The translations under genes and the position numbers were made by a program. From NCBI GenBank assembly GCA_013214985.1, contig JABSRY010000013.1, positions 1-16,736 of the forward strand: a DNA stretch of 16,736 nt, read 5' to 3'. A model generated the notes under the pieces. It was not told where the DNA came from, ran no database searches, and worked only from the letters and a program-made list of their open reading frames with translations. Shown piece after piece: positions 1 through 6,501 of this stretch (position 1 is the first letter of the stretch; every line of letters starts with the position of its first letter). Source of the DNA: Hyphomicrobiales bacterium (GTDB lineage: Bacteria; Pseudomonadota; Alphaproteobacteria; Rhizobiales; OSC116).

Positions 1-330
1 TTTGTCGTCCAGTTCATGGGGCAGGGAGATATTAACCTCACGGGATAGTTGAGCATCTTTACGCTTTTCCAACTGCTCAACCTTATTCCACAAATAACCT
101 CTATCGGCTAATTTGGGGTTTGCTCCTTCTGGGAGTATAATCTCCGTATGAACTACGCCTTTTCTGTTGGCGTAATTCTGGGTTTTTCCGTAGCGGTCGT
201 CCCTTAGCTTTTCACCCGCTCGATAGGCGGCACAAGCTACAGCAGACCGCGTATCATAAGTGGCAGGTTTGCCATTTTTAGCCTTTTCGCCACGACTAAT
301 CGGGGTAAATCCTACATGAAAAACGGCCAT
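1..330 (-). CDS. mobA: MobA/MobL-family relaxase, N-terminal part (runs off the window start)
   Basis: Start is ATG at 330-328, with AGGG about 9 nt upstream on the minus strand. The 110 codons read begin MAVFHVGFTPISRG and contain SAVACAAYRAGEKL. This is the hallmark of MobA/MobL (MOBQ) relaxases: Tyr36 aligns with the catalytic Tyr25 of RSF1010 MobA, which nicks oriT and stays covalently attached to the transferred strand. The reading frame is open to base 1 and ends in the LPHELDDK segment that normally precedes the metal-binding histidine motif. The continuation is at 15939-16736, on the same strand and in the same codon phase if the molecule is circular. The oriT lies directly upstream at about 364-393, the classic arrangement. 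Visible: the tyrosine motif and frame. Inferred: circularity and a short sequence gap at the junction. Confidence 0.9.
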   Translation of the reverse strand, partial: MAVFHVGFTPISRGEKAKNGKPATYDTRSAVACAAYRAGEKLRDDRYGKTQNYANRKGVVHTEIILPEGANPKLADRGYLWNKVEQLEKRKDAQLSREVNISLPHELDDK

Positions 331-363
331 TAACTTAACCCTTCTTGCGTTGTTTCTGCACCT

Positions 364-393
364 ATGTTGCGCAGCAATGTATAAGTGCACCCT
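364..393 (+). other. oriT: oriT with IncQ/R1162-type nic region
   Basis: TAAGTGCACCCT at 382-393 matches the IncQ/pSC101/pTF1 nic core TAAGTGCGCCCT at 11 of 12 positions. Immediately 5' is an imperfect 7-bp inverted repeat, 364-370 with 374-380 (TTGC/GCAA core extended by two G-T wobbles and an A-T pair), about 7 nt from the predicted nick, as in R1162-type origins. It sits 34 bp upstream of the mobA start. By homology the nick falls within TGCACC on the plus strand, so plus-strand bases to the right (about 388 onward) would enter the recipient first. The exact nick base is not determinable here. Confidence 0.82.
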
Positions 394-400
394 TAACAGA

Positions 401-640
401 AAGCAAGAGCCAATCAAAACCACATGAATTAAAAATACAACTCCGCCAAACTAAAGCACTCCCAAAACTCCGACAGCCCTCCACAACACAACGCCTAAAT
501 CCAAAACCATCCAACCCGTAAAATTCCAAGAGCCGCAACACTCCAAAAGTGAAATAATACAAACGACGAAAAAACAAAAAACATACAAAGGCTCGTAAAC
601 ACCAAAAAAATAAGCGCAACTCAAAACACCACCCCCAATA
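401..640 (+). other. Non-coding region with strong A+C strand bias next to oriT
   Basis: From 421 to 640 the plus strand is about 80% A+C, with G only about 9%, by hand count. There are no convincing genes: an open minus-strand frame exists only because the complement is G+T rich and so poor in stop codons. As the first DNA transferred after nicking, this strand would be nearly free of secondary structure. It could be a leading-region entry or priming zone, or simply skewed intergenic DNA. Function is inferred only. Confidence 0.5.
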
Positions 641-650
641 ACTACTAATT
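633..650 (-). repeat. Rep iteron copy, inverted, near oriT
   Basis: CCCCAATAACTACTAATT is the reverse complement of AATTAGTAGTTATTGGGG, differing at one base from the origin iteron at 1457-1474. A second, degenerate cluster follows at 664-686, where CCCAAATAACTA (minus orientation) runs into AACTAATAGTTCGGGG (671-686, plus orientation). These are outlying iterons about 700 bp from the main array, so Rep could bind here too. Confidence 0.65.
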
Positions 651-784
651 AGAACGGCCATATCCCAAATAACTAATAGTTCGGGGTTTTAGTTACCTAG
701 ATTCATGTTATCAGGTTCACCCCGTATACAAAAACAGTCAAAAATAAATTTTCCCGCTGCCGCGGGCAGACTGCCAGAAAAGAT

Positions 785-1232
785 AAGGAGTTCGCTACGC
801 TCACAAATTAACAATTGGGTATGTTACCCCTTTGCTTCGCAAATTCCCTCCAAGCCTCTTCTAGAACTCAAAGAAAAATATAGGTTCAGGGTCGATTTAA
901 AGGGGGTAGGGGGGTGCTTTATGGTTTTTATAGATAACTGGGCGTTTAAATTGTTTAATGTGCTTAAAACAGCTTAAAATCGTTCACGTAGAAAACATGG
1001 CTTTTTGCCAAGATGATTTAAAAAAAGCAGAACGGTTTAAAAACCATCCTGCAATTTTTCTTAGTCTTCACACCACTAGTCGGCTAGACCGTGATGCAAG
1101 TACAGAATAAACCAACAAAATAAATAATTCAATTTCTAAATTCTGATTCCTTAACAGCCATCTTGGGTGAATTTGCGAAGCAAAGAGGGCTTGCCCTAAT
1201 CTACTAATATTTATGAGCGGAGCGAATTCCTT
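785..1232. repeat. Imperfect inverted repeat in a non-coding region
   Basis: The 62-nt arm at 785-846 is matched in inverse orientation by the 64-nt arm at 1169-1232. The inner block TTTGCTTCGCAAATTC (831-846) is identical to its inverse at 1169-1184. The outer block, AAGGAGTTCGCTACGCTCA (785-803), matches its inverse with 2 differences. Between the two blocks the arms diverge. The inner block is itself a small hairpin (TTTGC-TTC-GCAAA). Small frames here (705-977 plus, 1068-1286 minus) have no ribosome-binding support and seem spurious. It may be a decayed element or a structured regulatory region; identity unknown. Confidence 0.55.
1027..1063 (+). terminator. Possible imperfect terminator hairpin
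   Basis: GCAG at 1027-1030 and CTGC at 1049-1052 close an 11-bp stem with two mismatches whose inner pairs are GGTT/AACC. It is followed by AATTTTTC. No clear gene ends here, so it may terminate an untranslated transcript or be fortuitous. Confidence 0.35.
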
Positions 1233-1276
1233 TTTGGACTTAAGGAATATGACACATGATAGGATAAAGTAATGAG

Positions 1277-1285
1277 TTATCCCCA
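1277..1285 (+). promoter_or_regulatory. Near-consensus DnaA box
   Basis: TTATCCCCA matches the consensus TTATNCACA at 8 of 9 positions. It stands just before the GTTCT repeats and the iterons of the origin. Confidence 0.45.
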
Positions 1286-1295
1286 AGCTGATTAT

Positions 1296-1332
1296 GTTCT
1301 AAGTTCTTATAAGTTCTTTAGTGTTCTGTGTT
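1296..1332 (+). repeat. Cluster of GTTCT repeats in the origin region
   Basis: GTTCT starts at 1296, 1303, 1313 and 1323, with a final GTTC at 1329, so spacing is 7, 10, 10 and 6 bp. The same pentamer with 10-13-bp phasing recurs at 15845-15893 and 15575-15635, in the promoter and coding sequence of the HTH/membrane protein gene. A shared DNA-binding protein is a reasonable inference. Confidence 0.55.
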
Positions 1333-1373
1333 CATGCGCTGTAACTTATTGAAAATTAAACACAAAATGACTT

Positions 1374-1494
1374 AACTAGTAGTTATCGGGGGGATAATAG
1401 TAGTTATAGGGGGAGGTATTTTTTACTTATACACATCTCTAATAATAGCAAATTTGAACTAGTAGTTATTGGGGTTCAATCTAAATAGTAGTTG
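1374..1494 (+). repeat. oriV: Iteron array of the vegetative origin (oriV)
   Basis: Copies of the 18-bp unit AACTAGTAGTTATCGGGG lie at 1374-1391, 1396-1413 (AATAGTAGTTATAGGGGG), 1457-1474 (AACTAGTAGTTATTGGGG) and, partly, 1484-1494 (AATAGTAGTTG). The first two start 22 bp apart, about two helical turns. A perfect DnaA box lies between copies 2 and 3, and AT-rich DNA surrounds them. Iterons directly upstream of a Rep_3 gene are the standard binding sites for the initiator. The last partial copy reaches the region where the rep promoter must lie, suggesting autoregulation. Confidence 0.88.
1427..1435 (+). promoter_or_regulatory. DnaA box
   Basis: TTATACACA is a perfect match to TTATNCACA and lies within the iteron array, as expected for an iteron plasmid that recruits host DnaA. 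Confidence 0.75.
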
Positions 1495-1527
1495 ACTTTA
1501 ATCATTGTCTACTATTTACTTTGCGCT

Positions 1528-2670
1528 ATGCAAACAGAATTAAATTTTTTCCCAAAAGTTTCAAGTGACTTAGACACTATTGTCAAACCTGAAATACTTG
1601 TAGATGTCATTGAAATGGCGCCTCTATCGCTTAAAGACCGCAGATTATATAACTTATTGTTAGGTAATGCTTGGAATGATATTACCGCTTCAAAAACACA
1701 CCAGATTGCACAAACTGATATAACAAAACATACCCATAGTAAAAACTACGATGTGGCCGCGGGAATGAGACGACTACAAGCGGCAATCATTGTTGTTAAA
1801 ATAAGCCATAATAAAAACGGTAAGGAAGCTATTCGCCAAATGCCTCTACTCGGTTCAAACGAGATAGAATTAAATGGTGGAGCATTAGATTATAACTTTG
1901 ACCCCTTATTGATTAAAACCATAAAGAATACAAAGATTTTTGCACGTATTCGCACACAAGTAATGTTTGCCTTGTCTAGCAAATATAGTTTAGCACTATA
2001 TGAGTGGTTGCAAAAGAGAATAAACCTTAAATATATAGACTATGAAATACTCTCTATCGAAGCTGTTAGGGGGCTTTTAGGCGTACCAAAAGATAAACTT
2101 AAAACCTACGGAAATCTTTATAAGTTCGCTATTAAACCTGCAATATTAGAAGTTAATTTCTTAACTGAATATGAAATAATAGCAGAACCTATAAAAACAG
2201 GCCGTATATTTACACATATTAAATTTACTTGGGCTAAGAAAAAAGAAATAGGGGCTAAAGTATCAGCTATTGAAGAGCTATCACGTAGCAAAGTCGGACG
2301 TAAAAAACGTATGCAAAATAAAGCAAAAAGCGGAGAACTAACCCCTTTCTTGTCCCAAAAAACTACTAGTTCGAATGATGAATTTTTTCATATCGAGCAA
2401 CAGATCAAAAAAACTTCGCAAAAAACTACTAACTTGAAAAAAAGGCAGATTTCAAATAATTTTCATAATATCCGTATTTCTGCTTTTCTGATGGAAGAGG
2501 CTCGCAATATTGTAATAAACGCTGGCACTGGTTGGGATATTTACCTTATAGAACAAGAGTTTTACAACTACGCAGAAACTAAAGGTCTCCCTGACAATAT
2601 CGAGAAGGCATGGCGTGGATTTGTTAATAACAAAGTTAAAACAAGTCCAAAAGCCTTACTTCAAAATTAA
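1528..2670 (+). CDS. rep: Replication initiator, Rep_3 (RepB) family
   Basis: The 380-residue protein begins MQTELNFFPK. It binds the upstream iterons and opens oriV. Family evidence: an N-terminal winged-helix half (LSLKDRRLYNLLLGNAW) and a second winged-helix half containing SSKYSLALYEWLQKR, GLLGVPKDK and FAIKPAILEVN, all typical of Rep_3. A further roughly 130 residues of basic and low-complexity linker plus a folded tail extend beyond the core. A TTG at 1492 also opens this frame, but it overlaps the last partial iteron and lacks a ribosome-binding site, so ATG 1528 is preferred. This start has no clear Shine-Dalgarno either; the TTGACT at 1492-1497 with TTTACT at 1515-1520 could be a weak promoter giving a nearly leaderless message. 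The coding DNA holds iteron cores at 2361-2371 and 2424-2435. Confidence 0.9.
   Translation: MQTELNFFPKVSSDLDTIVKPEILVDVIEMAPLSLKDRRLYNLLLGNAWNDITASKTHQIAQTDITKHTHSKNYDVAAGMRRLQAAIIVVKISHNKNGKEAIRQMPLLGSNEIELNGGALDYNFDPLLIKTIKNTKIFARIRTQVMFALSSKYSLALYEWLQKRINLKYIDYEILSIEAVRGLLGVPKDKLKTYGNLYKFAIKPAILEVNFLTEYEIIAEPIKTGRIFTHIKFTWAKKKEIGAKVSAIEELSRSKVGRKKRMQNKAKSGELTPFLSQKTTSSNDEFFHIEQQIKKTSQKTTNLKKRQISNNFHNIRISAFLMEEARNIVINAGTGWDIYLIEQEFYNYAETKGLPDNIEKAWRGFVNNKVKTSPKALLQN
2356..2435 (-). repeat. Iteron-core direct repeat inside rep
   Basis: CAAAAAACTACTA occurs at 2356-2368 and again at 2419-2431. The first copy runs on to AACTACTAGTT (2361-2371), the 11-bp iteron core in inverse orientation without the flanking C-run. 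They encode a repeated QKTT motif in the Rep linker. They might be weak extra Rep sites or a coding coincidence. Confidence 0.45.
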
Positions 2671-2689
2671 ACAAACATATACGCATGTC

Positions 2690-2728
2690 CCCCGATAACT
2701 ACTAGTTAGTGATATCGGGTACATTTTT
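2690..2728 (+). terminator. rep terminator built on an inverted iteron
   Basis: CCCGATA (2691-2697) pairs with TATCGGG (2713-2719) and is followed by ACATTTTTTC, a plausible intrinsic terminator 20 bp after the rep stop. The left part, 2690-2707, is an exact 18/18 inverse copy of the iteron at 1374-1391. The same DNA could therefore end the rep transcript and bind Rep. Confidence 0.65.
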
Positions 2729-2734
2729 TCCATA

Positions 2735-2764
2735 ACACTATTAGTAATAGTGTCTCATTTTTTG
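2735..2764 (+). terminator. Hairpin with T-tract
   Basis: ACACTATT (2735-2742), loop AGT, AATAGTGT (2746-2753): a perfect 8-bp stem followed by CTCATTTTTTGC. It could be a second terminator after rep. Its right arm begins the direct repeat that recurs at the recombinase start. Confidence 0.5.
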
Positions 2765-2886
2765 CTCCGGCCGCTTCCCCTAAAATCGAGATTTAAGCCG
2801 GCGGCCGGACTTTCCCTCATCAACAAAATCAATGCCTTATAATTTTGAGATTCACAATCGGACATTTTCCCCGTATAGTGTCTCAT
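2747..2886 (+). repeat. 12-bp direct repeat flanking the recombinase leader
   Basis: ATAGTGTCTCAT lies at 2747-2758 and exactly again at 2875-2886, ending at the base before the recombinase ATG. The 128-bp spacing brackets a GC-rich stretch with GGCCGGAC- and CCGGCGGCC-like sequence around 2768-2811. The repeat could be a recombinase recognition site, an operator or a relic of recombination. Confidence 0.45.
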
Positions 2887-3474
2887 ATGGGTGAAATGCG
2901 ATTATATGACATTACAGGCAATAGGCTTTATTTAAACGCAGAGGAACGGGCGACTTTCCTCGATGTAGCCCGCAAAAAATCACCAATCATTAGAACCTTT
3001 GCTGAAACATTGCATTTTACAGGCTGTCGAATTTCTGAAGCCTTGGAAATTACCCCAAAGAGAATTGAATTAGAGCAGGGGCAAATTGTACTCCGTAGCC
3101 TTAAGAAAAGGCGAGGGGATGTATTTAGGGCTGTTCCTGTGCCTCCTGCATTTTTGGATACGTTAAATACTGCTCATAGTATCAGAGAAGCACAAAAGCA
3201 GCGTAAAAAATCCGACGCAAGGTTATGGCCGTGGCATCGTCAACATGCTTGGCGGGTGATAACTTCAATTATGATTGAGGCGGGTATTTCTGAGGGCGTA
3301 CATCGAACCCCAAAAGGGTTGAGACATGGGTTTGGAATAAATGCTACTGTTAACGGTGTGCCATTGAATATGCTTCAGAAATGGATGGGGCATGCTCATA
3401 TATCGACTACGGCTATTTATGCCGATGCTATTGGGCAGGAAGAACAAGACATTGCCGCTCGTATGTGGAAATGA
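2887..3474 (+). CDS. Minimal tyrosine recombinase (catalytic domain only)
   Basis: The 195-residue protein carries the tyrosine recombinase active site. Arg48 is in TGCRISEAL and Lys is in SLKKRRGD. TPKGLRHGFG holds Arg146 and His147, GHAHISTT holds His169, and the nucleophile is Tyr178 in AIYADA. The first His of the usual HxxR is Lys here (KGLR). The N-terminal core-binding domain of XerC/D (about 100 residues) is missing, so it is a short form, as seen in many plasmid-borne integrases. The ATG at 2887 is preferred over TTG 2845 because the earlier stretch shows no family similarity. No good Shine-Dalgarno is visible. Likely roles are multimer resolution, cassette integration or DNA inversion; the substrate is unknown. 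It converges on the TrlF-like gene, with 56 bp between stops. Confidence 0.85.
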   Translation: MGEMRLYDITGNRLYLNAEERATFLDVARKKSPIIRTFAETLHFTGCRISEALEITPKRIELEQGQIVLRSLKKRRGDVFRAVPVPPAFLDTLNTAHSIREAQKQRKKSDARLWPWHRQHAWRVITSIMIEAGISEGVHRTPKGLRHGFGINATVNGVPLNMLQKWMGHAHISTTAIYADAIGQEEQDIAARMWK

Positions 3475-3530
3475 CATTAATGCTGTTTTATTTATGTACA
3501 ATTCCATATTTTTCAACGATCATTTAAAAA

Positions 3531-6257
3531 TTAAAAGCCATATTTTTGCTCACGCGTTCGGAACGCCTGTTCACCGCCCTCAAGCTGCACCTTAATTAGT
3601 TCCTTAACTTTAGGCGTATCAATTGCCCCACATAGTGATTTATCTATAATCGTCTGGTCAACGCCATTTTCTACAATTGGCGTTAGACCTACAATTTGCT
3701 CCGCATCTCCAAGAACTGGGATGTTTGGGTTGTGACTTGAGAAAATAAACTGACGGGTTTCTTTTGCCTTCCGCATAGTTTTAACAACATGTTGAACAAT
3801 GAATTGGTTATCTAAATCATCTTCGGGTTGGTCAACTATCAGAGGAGCGTCAGCCTCAAGTAGCAATAACATCAAAACGGCGGTCGCCCTTTGTCCTGCC
3901 GAAAGACGATCAAGGTCTTTCCAGTTTTCCGTATCGTCATGACCAACGTTCAGTTCGATAACGGCTTGGGGAGGTAAGCGGCATTCTTCAACCTCAAGAG
4001 CTAAACTTTCACCACCACTGGCAAGTTTTTGAGCGCCGTTGGCCGTAAGGTTGTATATTTCAATCAAGGTTTCTCCTCCCTTACGGATATTCCTTGCTAG
4101 TTCAGACATAGATAGGTCACCAACCTCTTCTAAGCGCGATATTGAAGCGCTGTTACTACCATCAGTGTACCTAGCAAAAATTTCCTTGAGCGGTGCCAAA
4201 TCGACACTGGGTTTAACGCTTGCTCTAACACTGGAGTTTAGTTTTCTCGAAACACTCTTTGCGGCCTTTACCAGTTCTTGAAAGGCATTTCGGTCAGCTC
4301 TTTCCCATTCGTCAACGATTGCCTGGCGTGTTTTCTGTAGCGCTACCAGTTCGTCAAGGAGCGTAATTCTATCGATCTCTTTAGGTTTAAGGTTTTCAAC
4401 TTGATTCTTGATCGCGACATAACCTTCGGGATCTGCCCCCTCTAACTTCAATCTTTTGGACAATTTCTCATAACGTTGTTCAATTTTTTCGGAAAGAGGT
4501 ATCCAATCATTTTTCACCGTTTGTAAACCTTGTTCAACTTTGTCTGCGGCAGCAATAAGCGCCGTTGCCGCATCCTCTCGCGCGATATAAATAATACTAG
4601 AAAGGGACTCTAGAGGATTTAACACATCGCGGTTAGGCAGTTCCCTCTCTTCTTTATTTGGAACGAGCTTCGCCCTCTCCGCTTCATCTGGTTTTATTTC
4701 ATCCGCCGTTAATCTGAGGTCTGTAATTCTTTGGGAAAGTGTGGAGAGAATGCGTTCTTCGTCTAGAAGCGCTGTCTTTTCGCTAAGTTTACCAACCAGA
4801 TCAGTATCGGAAAATTGCTTGAGTTGTTCATTTAAAGAGGGAAGGGCTGATAACACATCGTTAAGCTGTTCTAATTTCAGTTGCTTCGTAGAAATTTCGT
4901 TTCTGGATTCTTTTAACCTACTATTAATTTCATCTAACGTACTTTGTTTGGCTGTGCTTTGACCAACAAAACGCGTAAGAATCTCAGCTAGCGCGTTCTT
5001 ATCTCGGGTAAGTTCCGAAATTTCATGCTGTCCATATATTTCAAATGCAGGCATCAAATCACGAGGATGTAAGTCAGATATTATTTCACCAGATATATTT
5101 TTGACTTTTGGGACTTGGTTAAATGCTCTTTCAATCAAATAGTATTGTGGAGAGGGTGTTGACGTGTGGATAAGGACAGAAATACCCGATTTTGCACCCA
5201 TTAGCTCCTTAATCATAGAATCGTGACCTTTTTTTGCCTCCTTACCACGAGGTTTCATATCAAATGCGTATCTAATACTTTCAATGATGGTTGATTTTCC
5301 TGCACCACGACCACCTATCAAAACATTTAGCCCCGCATTTAGATGAAGGTTTTGTCCCCCTAGAAGACCCCCCTCCCATGAAATTGCGACTAGTCGTGCA
5401 TGATCAGCCAATTTTGGACAAGAATTTAATCTTATTCGGCTTTCATGGTCTAAAAAGCACTGTTTCAACCCCTCAAGCGTTACATTAGACATTCTAAGTA
5501 AAGTTGATGCCCCAGATTTTGCAAAATCGGCAGGTTTGCTTACATCACATGCATTAATAAATGCGATTGGCCTGTCCCGTTTGTGATATTGATCTTTATT
5601 CTTGGCAATTTTCTGTAAATTTTCAGGAATTCCTGCTACGGTTTCAGGTATTGCAGCAGCGTTTAACAAATTCGATGTCCAAGCTTTAGTCCTCGTTTGC
5701 CCATTTAGCTTTGTTAATAATCCGTTATTTTGTGTAACGTGTGCTGCAATCGAAATCCCTCCCTTTCCATCAATAATTTTTAGAAGATCCAATAAATGTT
5801 TATTCGAAATAGGGGATAGGTCTGAAGGATTATCAACGTCGCAAGCACCCATGGCATTGGCTAGGTCGTTTTGACTTGTGTTTGGGGGGAACAAACAAAG
5901 TAAATGCACCCCCTCACTCGAATTTGCTTCGAAACCGAGGAAAACAACGATCCCCTTTTCAGTTAATTTTTCAGCTAGACTTTGACTTCGATTAACACGG
6001 AAATGATCTGTAATCCCGACTACTTCGATTCCATTATTCAGGCAGGATTGTACCATTTTTTCATTGTATTCATCTTCATCTTTAGTATTGCTGTCTTTCG
6101 AGTGATCTACTCCATATTGGTATGGGTTCACTTGAAATGCACATTTATAATAACGGCTCCCAGACGGTTTATTTAATGCATTTGCAATACCATCTGAGGT
6201 TTTATTGTGACCTAAGAGCGTTAATAAATTTGGATCAATTGTAGGTTTTATATTCAT
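3531..6257 (-). CDS. TrlF-like PHP-domain plus SMC/RecF-like ATPase, candidate defence gene
   Basis: The 908-residue protein has two parts. Residues 35-280 resemble a PHP phosphoesterase: GITDH (His85), GFEANSSEGVH (Glu110, His117), AAHV (His173) and NACD (Asp238). The usual first DxHxH motif is replaced by FQVNP, so metal binding may be altered. Residues about 295-908 form an SMC/RecF-type ABC ATPase: Walker A GGRGAGKST near 314-322, coiled coil about 440-720, signature LSAGQ near 785 and Walker B LIVDQPEDDLDN near 805, then SSHN as the H-loop. This matches proteins named TrlF-family AAA-like ATPase. Related PHP/SMC-like ATPases occur in phage-defence settings, but the activity of this one is inferred. 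Start ATG 6257-6255 lacks a strong Shine-Dalgarno. A perfect 20-bp inverted repeat brackets the start. It is the only large gene here with no replication, mobilisation or stability role. Confidence 0.82.
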   Translation of the reverse strand: MNIKPTIDPNLLTLLGHNKTSDGIANALNKPSGSRYYKCAFQVNPYQYGVDHSKDSNTKDEDEYNEKMVQSCLNNGIEVVGITDHFRVNRSQSLAEKLTEKGIVVFLGFEANSSEGVHLLCLFPPNTSQNDLANAMGACDVDNPSDLSPISNKHLLDLLKIIDGKGGISIAAHVTQNNGLLTKLNGQTRTKAWTSNLLNAAAIPETVAGIPENLQKIAKNKDQYHKRDRPIAFINACDVSKPADFAKSGASTLLRMSNVTLEGLKQCFLDHESRIRLNSCPKLADHARLVAISWEGGLLGGQNLHLNAGLNVLIGGRGAGKSTIIESIRYAFDMKPRGKEAKKGHDSMIKELMGAKSGISVLIHTSTPSPQYYLIERAFNQVPKVKNISGEIISDLHPRDLMPAFEIYGQHEISELTRDKNALAEILTRFVGQSTAKQSTLDEINSRLKESRNEISTKQLKLEQLNDVLSALPSLNEQLKQFSDTDLVGKLSEKTALLDEERILSTLSQRITDLRLTADEIKPDEAERAKLVPNKEERELPNRDVLNPLESLSSIIYIAREDAATALIAAADKVEQGLQTVKNDWIPLSEKIEQRYEKLSKRLKLEGADPEGYVAIKNQVENLKPKEIDRITLLDELVALQKTRQAIVDEWERADRNAFQELVKAAKSVSRKLNSSVRASVKPSVDLAPLKEIFARYTDGSNSASISRLEEVGDLSMSELARNIRKGGETLIEIYNLTANGAQKLASGGESLALEVEECRLPPQAVIELNVGHDDTENWKDLDRLSAGQRATAVLMLLLLEADAPLIVDQPEDDLDNQFIVQHVVKTMRKAKETRQFIFSSHNPNIPVLGDAEQIVGLTPIVENGVDQTIIDKSLCGAIDTPKVKELIKVQLEGGEQAFRTREQKYGF

Positions 6258-6340
6258 TCGAATATGTTAAATCATACCGCACCTAAAGTATAGTGATGTA
6301 ATAAATGTAAATATGCATTTAATTTATTAACGCTCTTAGG
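6211..6340. repeat. Perfect 20-bp inverted repeat bracketing a start codon
   Basis: CCTAAGAGCGTTAATAAATT at 6211-6230 is the exact reverse complement of AATTTATTAACGCTCTTAGG at 6321-6340, with a 90-bp centre. The left arm encodes residues 10-16 of the TrlF-like protein; the centre holds its start codon and the probable promoter. It may be an RNA hairpin that hides the start, an invertible promoter segment, or a partial inverted duplication. Confidence 0.85.
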
Positions 6341-6351
6341 GCACACCCTAA
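6336..6351. repeat. Short hairpin in the divergent intergenic region
   Basis: TTAGGG (6336-6341), loop CACA, CCCTAA (6346-6351), a perfect 6-bp stem. It overlaps the right arm of the 20-bp repeat by five bases, so the two structures are mutually exclusive. No T-tract follows on either strand. Confidence 0.55.
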
Positions 6352-6382
6352 AATTCATACCGTCACGCAAATTTAGAACTAA

Positions 6383-6413
6383 CAAAATTAAGCATCTTAC
6401 TAGCTTAATTTTG
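6383..6413. repeat. 11-bp perfect inverted repeat between divergent genes
   Basis: CAAAATTAAGC (6383-6393) and GCTTAATTTTG (6403-6413) are exact inverse copies around a 9-bp loop. It lies between the divergent TrlF-like and coupling-protein genes, 89 bp before the latter. An operator is more likely than a terminator, as no gene ends here. Confidence 0.55.
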
Positions 6414-6454
6414 AATGAGCCTAAAATGCACAAAACTATGCTTGCTTTCATAAT

Positions 6455-6460
6455 TATAAT
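6455..6460 (+). promoter_or_regulatory. Candidate -10 element for the first coupling protein
   Basis: TATAAT lies 42 bp before the coupling-protein ATG. No good -35 hexamer lies at 16-18 bp, so activation by a regulator is possible. Confidence 0.35.
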
Positions 6461-6501
6461 ATTTACGATTAGGTAATTTAGTTATTACTTTAAGGTATAT
6501 T

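Noticed and set aside
362..661. 99-residue minus-strand frame over the oriT flank
   Set aside because: It exists because the minus strand is G+T rich and short of stop codons. The protein is full of F, C, W and L without domain signs, lacks a ribosome-binding site and overlaps oriT.
705..977. 90-residue plus-strand frame
   Set aside because: It lies within the imperfect inverted repeat, has no ribosome-binding site, and resembles the equally doubtful minus frame at 1068-1286 (both contain FASQI), as expected from inverted DNA.
1068..1286. 72-residue minus-strand frame
   Set aside because: Runs through the other arm of the repeat with no Shine-Dalgarno and no recognisable protein features.
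1492..1527. TTG 1492 as rep start
   Set aside because: It overlaps the last partial iteron and has no ribosome-binding site; the added residues (hydrophobic) are not part of the Rep_3 fold.
2735..2758. dif or pdif site for XerC/XerD
   Set aside because: The inverted repeat does not match the XerC/XerD half-sites with a 6-bp centre, and it has a T-tract like a terminator.
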